Assembly (NCBI GenBank): GCA_905397405.1 | Contig: CAJPVJ010000442.1 | Span: forward strand, 1-25,291 | DNA: 25,291 bases | Direction of reading: 5' to 3' | Source: Oppiella nova | Lineage: Eukaryota > Arthropoda > Arachnida > Sarcoptiformes > Oppiidae | In this document: positions 20,489-25,291 of the stretch, one piece after another | How positions within the stretch are numbered: the stretch's first letter is position 1 | How the letters are laid out: each line of letters opens with the position of its first letter | The notes under the pieces: generated by a model | The model's database searches: none | Told to the model about the DNA's origin: nothing | What the model saw: only the letters and a program-made list of their open reading frames with translations | Made by a program: the position numbers and the translations under genes

Positions 20489-21812
20489 ATGTCTCATAAG
20501 ATGTCTAATGAGTCGATATCTGGGGGCGAATACGAGGAATGCGTTCACAACGAACCCAATCACAGGTAAGCGAACCTCAAATAGTCGTCAAATTATAGCC
20601 AACTATAAAGTATTGAATAAATTTTCATGTTATAAACCCCTCTATCCCTCTGTATATAACAGGATTGCCGACAATTACGAGTTGTGTTTAAAGCATTCAT
20701 TAGTGAATAATTACTTAATAATGGAGAATATCTTCAAATGGTTAGAGCCCTCGGAACTGATTAAATGCTCGCAAGTGTGCATCAAATGGAAACTTATTTC
20801 ACAACTAATTGCATATAAACGGCAATACTTTTCGCATAAATTGCTTTATTTCGGTCTATTATCGACACAATCGGCGCATACGTTGAGAGATAAATATCTC
20901 AATATATTCAGAGAAAGTTTCGATGAGGCGATCGATTCCTATAATAATTATCTGTCGAGGAATCGATTGAAAGAATTCCAGTTGATTATTGTCTTCTCGA
21001 AACTGGATTTCCATCGAATGGAAGACTTTCTGGTTCGCCAACACATACCTAACGACTGCACTATTATTCAAATTAATTGCCGCAACGAAGTCATTGGTAC
21101 TCAAGAGCTGATCGATCATAAGTATTTGGGTGCCAATCAGTACGTGGAGTACGAGTCCGACTTTGACTTGTTGTCTGCGATTTCAGCCTTTTTTATGTCG
21201 AGAGCGATGCCCGGCATTGAAGTCCACGTCTATAACGACTCCAATGTATTCCACATTAAATCCGATGAGAATCTCAAATGTATTCTTGTGTTTCATATCT
21301 GGCGATCATTTTTCGGGCATTTTAGTCGATTGAAAACTGATAATCAGTACCTCGAATACCTGGAACAGTTTGTTCATCAATGCAATCATAATATAGCGTT
21401 CGGTGGGGTGACTGTCGACCGATTGGCCGCCTCCCAGGCCACAGACACTGATAATTGCAACCAATATATTGATTATATCTGTTGTCTCACATTTTCGGGC
21501 TCTAATGTCAAGGCATTTAGTTATGTTATAGACTTCAGCGACACTTATATTGAATCTCATTTGAAATCAATTTATGAGGAATTGCAACATAATTTAAGTC
21601 ATAAGATTGAAAGTATTGGTTTTGTTTTCAGTGAAACTACTAAACAGCCGATAATTGAATTAAGAAATACATTGAAAAACTCAATTAAAATGATCGGATG
21701 CTCTGGTATTAGCCACGGATTGAATGCAAAGAATTCAAGTCAAAGTGAAAATATATTTTTTAAAAGAGGGAAATGTGTTTTACTTGTTATACAACTGAAT
21801 AAAGAATTATAA
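20489..21812 (+). CDS. FBXO22-like: FBXO22-like F-box/FIST protein
   Basis: Two exons are inferred: 20,489-20,565 and 20,663-21,812, joined over a 97-nt GTAAGC…AACAG intron, giving 408 residues. The spliced start (MSHKMSNESISGGEYEEC) is preferred over the unspliced frame from 20,478 because both splice sites are good; a second ATG lies at 20,501. Domains: F-box at about 38-75 (MENIFKWLEPSEL, then SQVCIKW), then the FBXO22-type region with HIPNDC (153-158), GIEVHVYND (210-218), LKCILVF (230-236), NIAFGG (269-274), SGSNVKAFS (304-312), IGFVFSE (344-350) and MIGCSGISHG (369-378). F-box proteins bind Skp1 and bring substrates to the Cul1 ubiquitin ligase. Length fits the ~400 residues of human FBXO22. 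It is a diverged neighbour-paralogue of the gene at 18,659, but AT-rich. Confidence 0.85.
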
Positions 21813-21816
21813 TAAA
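21811..21816 (+). terminator. Poly(A) signal overlapping the stop codon
   Basis: The TAA stop (21,810-21,812) runs directly into AATAAA; another AATAAA lies at 21,798-21,803 inside the last codons. If used, the 3' UTR would be only about 20-30 nt. Confidence 0.5.
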
Positions 21817-22559
21817 TGCAGTAATTAATACAAATATACATATATCTAGTTTTTTTACAAATATACTGTATACAAATTTTTTTTGTTAAGTTTTTAATTA
21901 ATCTACAAAATACATAAAGAATTGAAGGGCAGGGCTGTGGGACAAGTAGTATAAGGAAAAACAAGTGCCATAAACACATTGATGTAAAACATTGATAAGG
22001 GGTTTGCACCTGTAATGAAAGGCGATGACCTGACACCTGACTGACCCATAACAACAACAACATCGGTATTGAGATGTTTTTCAGGGCCAGTAATGCCATC
22101 AACTTATTGCTCCACAGATTCTCTATGGGAAAGCCATATGAATGTTAAGGTCCGGCAGTTTCTAATTGTTTCAAGAATTTTGTTTACAACCAATTCTCAC
22201 ATTTCATAATAAATACTATAAAAGTTTAATTCATTTTCTTATTATTCTCATTGTTCACCAAATTATCTCTCATTTTATTGAATACTTTTCTAAATAAACT
22301 TTGAATACACTAAAAATCCATTATTTTTCTCATTAATCTAAATGTTTATATAATTGAATAGAAAAACAATTTAATAGTTCTTATCATTAAATAAAATTTA
22401 TATATTCAATAGATTATACAAAAATATATACTTAATGTGCAGACAAATAATAATAGGAATCGTATACAAAAAACATAAATTATAAGTTATAATACAAATA
22501 AATATTTCTCAATTAGTTATCCTTGACTTCAAAAGCAATAATTAAATCTATTGGTTAAC
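21817..22559. other. Convergent intergenic region
   Basis: Lies between the 3' ends of two converging genes. It is AT-rich except for a more balanced patch at 21,930-22,140, where several frames on both strands look mildly protein-like but none has supporting signals. On the minus strand an ATTAAA (22,375-22,370) and an AATAAA (22,279-22,274) are possible poly(A) signals for the secreted-protein gene. Confidence 0.45.
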
Positions 22560-23653
22560 CTATAATCCATGTTTGTGATAATGGTGGTGATGAGCCTGGA
22601 ATGAGCAGGGATACCTTCGGGCACACGACTCCCCTTTCAAGGCATCCTTCGCCACATTATAATACAGTTTGACAGTCGGTATGAATTGTATTTTGTAATC
22701 CTTTCTCTCGACAGCGATTCTGGGAAATTAAAATCAAAATCATTGATAATTGAAAACAAGATATTGTCATCAATTCAAACCCAAACACATTGATGATTGC
22801 ATTCTCAAAGACGGGTAACTTTGGTTTTTCCCCGCTTTTCAATACAGCGTAAAATACTTTACACGTGTAGTACTTTTTGCAGCCGGGACTTTCGATTTTG
22901 CGAGCCTAAAAGTTATTTAAATTTTAAATATTTAATTATAATGTATGATCACATGTAGTAATCTATTGATAACTCACTGCTAAAGTACTTTCAAATAGCG
23001 TCAAGAATTTATAGGTTTCTTCATTAGTAAGGAGTGGTAACTGACGGTAAATATGCGACTCATTAACGAGGGATCTCTTACGTCGACCTAAACTACTGAA
23101 CAAACCTAATAATAATGACAGAGATTTGGTTTTAGACACAAGAGTTGACATCTAATTTGTTTGGTTATATACCGGCCAAAGGGGTCGCGCCAGATGTAAG
23201 TGCGATGATAGCGGGCAATACAGTTAGTCCGTAGAGCACACCACTCACCATAAGAGTACTTAAACCTATCTTCCTGGCCATCACTGGATTGTAATTAACA
23301 GATGTTTGAAAACGATTTAATGGTTGTTGATATGAGGCACTAATTGGTGATACAGTGGTTGTGTCAATAACTGGTGGAGGACTCACTTGTTTCCACTGAT
23401 CCTCAGTCTCTCTCTTATCTGTTGACTCAAGCGTTGTATTTGGTGTTGTGGTCGGTGTTTGTGTGGTCTGGAGTGGCAGTGCATGTGGTGGTGGTGTCGA
23501 TGGTTGCAGTGATTGCTGTAAATAGTTATTGTATTTGAAGCCATCGACGAGTTTATAAGTTCCGTAAACTTCATGTGAGCAATGACATGACGAAGCGAAC
23601 AGACATAACACACAACAGACAAACAGATTCAGCGAATTGACAATATTTTTCAT
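22560..23653 (-). CDS. Secreted or membrane-anchored 295-residue protein, family unknown
   Basis: Four exons fit exactly on the minus strand: 23,653-23,173, 23,105-22,978, 22,905-22,787 and 22,719-22,560, with GT-AG introns of 67, 72 and 67 nt; total 888 nt, 295 residues plus TAG. Residues 1-25 form a signal peptide (LFVCCVLCLFASSCHC). Next comes a Pro/Thr/Ser-rich linker (about 50-105) that could be O-glycosylated, then a hydrophobic segment (about 129-155) that may span a membrane, then a dibasic RRKR site (168-171) typical of furin cleavage. The C-terminal part has four cysteines (C212, C218, C275, C281), probably two disulphides, and a His-rich tail (HHHHYHKH, 286-293). I recognise no family. 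Secretion and cleavage are inferences. The splice model is strong because phases close through all three junctions and remove every stop. Confidence 0.8.
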
Positions 23654-23666
23654 ATTATCTCAAAGT

Positions 23667-23696
23667 TTAGGAAATAACTTCAAGTCGAGTACACAT
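23667..23696 (-). other. Short upstream ORF in the 5' UTR
   Basis: Between the predicted transcription start and the main ATG, an ATG at 23,696 opens a nine-codon frame (MCTRLEVIS) ending at TAA 23,669-23,667, 13 nt before the main start. It could lower translation of the secreted protein. This depends on the transcription start being correct and on the 5' UTR being unspliced. Confidence 0.5.
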
Positions 23697-23752
23697 TTTC
23701 TGGAAGTTTATGACAAGAAAAGCTTTATTCAAAACTGTTTAGTCAGTGAAGA

Positions 23753-23786
23753 GACTGAGATTCAGACAAATTCATTGACTTTTATA
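23753..23786 (-). promoter_or_regulatory. Core promoter: TATA box and arthropod-type initiator
   Basis: TATAAAAG begins at 23,786 and TCAGTC lies at 23,758-23,753 on the minus strand. The A of the initiator (23,756) is exactly 30 bp from the first T of the TATA box, the expected geometry for a TATA-dependent promoter with the arthropod TCAGT initiator. The resulting 5' UTR is about 102 nt and leads to the ATG of the secreted-protein gene. Confidence 0.7.
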
Positions 23787-25291
23787 GCTGTGAATGGAGT
23801 AAATGTTTGGGCGACAGTTGGCGTTCGGCTCCACACCCGATGCCCAGCCATACAGACCATAGACATGAGGGGCAGACACGAGAGGACACGCTTTAATGGC
23901 CTGAATGACAGTATAATGGAAACCAAGAAAACCTCATCCGATCTCCTGATCCGTAACCGTTTGGGTAAAACACACTCAAAACCAAACGCTTAATCGCAAC
24001 AATAAGGGGAGAGAAAAGCTTTTCTTATGTGTTAATACATTTTGTGTCTTATTTTTGTAAATAATCTCTAAATTGAATTTATTATGAAGTTTTTGGCAGC
24101 GAAATACAAAAATCGTGAGTCACTCATCAGTAAGTCTCGGCTTTATCTTAACGTTTAACTCGTTTTTTATGTCGGAATTTACATTTCATGTCCACTCCTT
24201 CGCTCATTATTTGCACTAAAATTGCTATAAATCTTGACATTTATTTTTTAAGTGAATAAAAACTCCTCTCTCTTATTGAAATGCCATGAAAACACACATA
24301 ACTTATCAACTTATCATTCATATTTGAATTGTCTTCACAAACTCTTACCCTTGAAATGAATTGTTTATTATTTTTATATTTCGATAGAAAAAATAGTACA
24401 ATAAGTTATCATATGATTGTCCAGACGTTTAGATTTTCATAACACACTAACACCTGTTTTGTATTAGAAATATAGAGTCTGTGGTGTAATATTTTGTAAT
24501 GTTTCTAACAAGTTTGCAAGTTTTTGAAAAGTCTTTAAGCTGATATTTTCAACTGTTATGTGATTGGTTTTGTAGTTTAAATAAATTTCATAACTCAATT
24601 GGCAATCAATTGAAATATTATTATAATTTATTATACAAAAAATCAAATCAAATATGAACTTATAAATAAAACTATCATTTTCAGACTATTACATAATTTG
24701 CATATATTTCTAATTCAAAAATTATCAAAAATATACAAATGAGCTGAGGGTGTGTCCCCTAATGGTGTGAATTATATCGAAAGATGAAAAGTAATTGCAA
24801 TTGAATTTATTTGAACAATTATCATAAATTTATTCCTATTAATAATATATTTACATTTCTAACACAAGATTTATGACCATTTAGTTGAGTAAATAATTTA
24901 GTCTAAATGCCAAATCGTATCAGCACTTCAGCTCATGGATGACTTTCCTTCCCATCCAAATCAAAAATGTTTGAAAAATAAGTTTAACATTGAATTCATT
25001 AATAGAGTCGTGTATTGTAAGTGTCGCGACAACTACGGTATTATGAAGGTTTTGTGAAAAACTAATATTTCTACAATTTATCAAACAAGTTACATTTAGT
25101 GGAAGCTTCCAAGCTGATTTTATTTATTTTCTTATAATACAAATATTTATACAATAATTTCCTGCTTTTTATATACAAATATTTTTGACTATTTTGTATA
25201 AATATTATTTTAGCTCAAATTATCTATAAATTATATATTAATGTAGTATAACTTAAATTGAACTTGTTAATATTGATAATTTACCTAAAAT
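23787..25291. other. Upstream flank and AT-rich intergenic sequence
   Basis: From 23,787 to about 24,000 the sequence is more GC-balanced, consistent with a proximal promoter of the minus-strand gene. The 118-codon plus frame at 23,637-23,993 overlaps this promoter and the first exon and is treated as a shadow. From 24,000 to the end the DNA is AT-rich and no gene, RNA or repeat was recognised. Confidence 0.5.

Noticed and set aside
21740-22102. 120-codon minus-strand frame
   Set aside because: Lies in the 3' flank between two convergent genes and overlaps the end of the FBXO22-like exon; it is rich in Leu/Ile/Cys/Tyr without a domain or splice support.
23637-23993. 118-codon plus-strand frame
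   Set aside because: It overlaps the first exon, 5' UTR and core promoter of the well-supported minus-strand gene and shows no domain; treated as a shadow.

Overview
The window looks like nuclear DNA of a eukaryote, most likely an arthropod and possibly a chelicerate such as a mite. The reasons are the very AT-rich intergenic sequence, many long GA/CT dinucleotide tracts, genes split by short GT-AG introns (67, 72, 67 and 97 nt), AATAAA poly(A) signals close behind stop codons, and a TATA box spaced 30 bp from a TCAGTC initiator. The mite assignment is an inference. Nothing prokaryotic is present: no operons, no Shine-Dalgarno sites, no long gene-dense strand.

Layout. Positions 1 to about 15,950 are gene-poor, AT-rich and repeat-rich. 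They hold most of the GA/CT tracts, a 64-bp perfect inverted repeat (8212-8275 / 8598-8661), a ~200-bp nearly identical inverted repeat (8665-8866 / 12073-12274), and a contig join at 12,307 (one N between two identical 31-mers). A few short coding-like stretches occur there (6379-6521 plus; 10,340-10,800 minus; 13,106-13,247 minus), all weak. From 15,951 the base composition changes. GC-richer islands at 15,951-16,860 and 17,190-17,960 carry splice-like signals and a candidate Cys-rich terminal exon (16,588-16,860) followed by a poly(A) signal.

The well-supported genes lie in the last 7 kb. Two neighbouring plus-strand genes (18,659-19,789 and 20,489-21,812) encode FBXO22-type proteins: an F-box followed by a FIST-like C-terminal region. 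The first is GC-rich and its F-box half is interrupted by three in-frame TAG triplets. The second is AT-rich and complete, with one intron. Converging on them is a four-exon minus-strand gene (22,560-23,653) for an unrecognised 295-residue secreted or membrane-anchored protein, with a clear TATA/initiator promoter and a short upstream ORF. The last 1.3 kb is AT-rich with no visible gene.

Functionally, the two F-box proteins would be substrate receptors of SCF ubiquitin ligases, if expressed. The secreted protein is unrelated to them. All homology statements come from reading the translations; no database search was possible.
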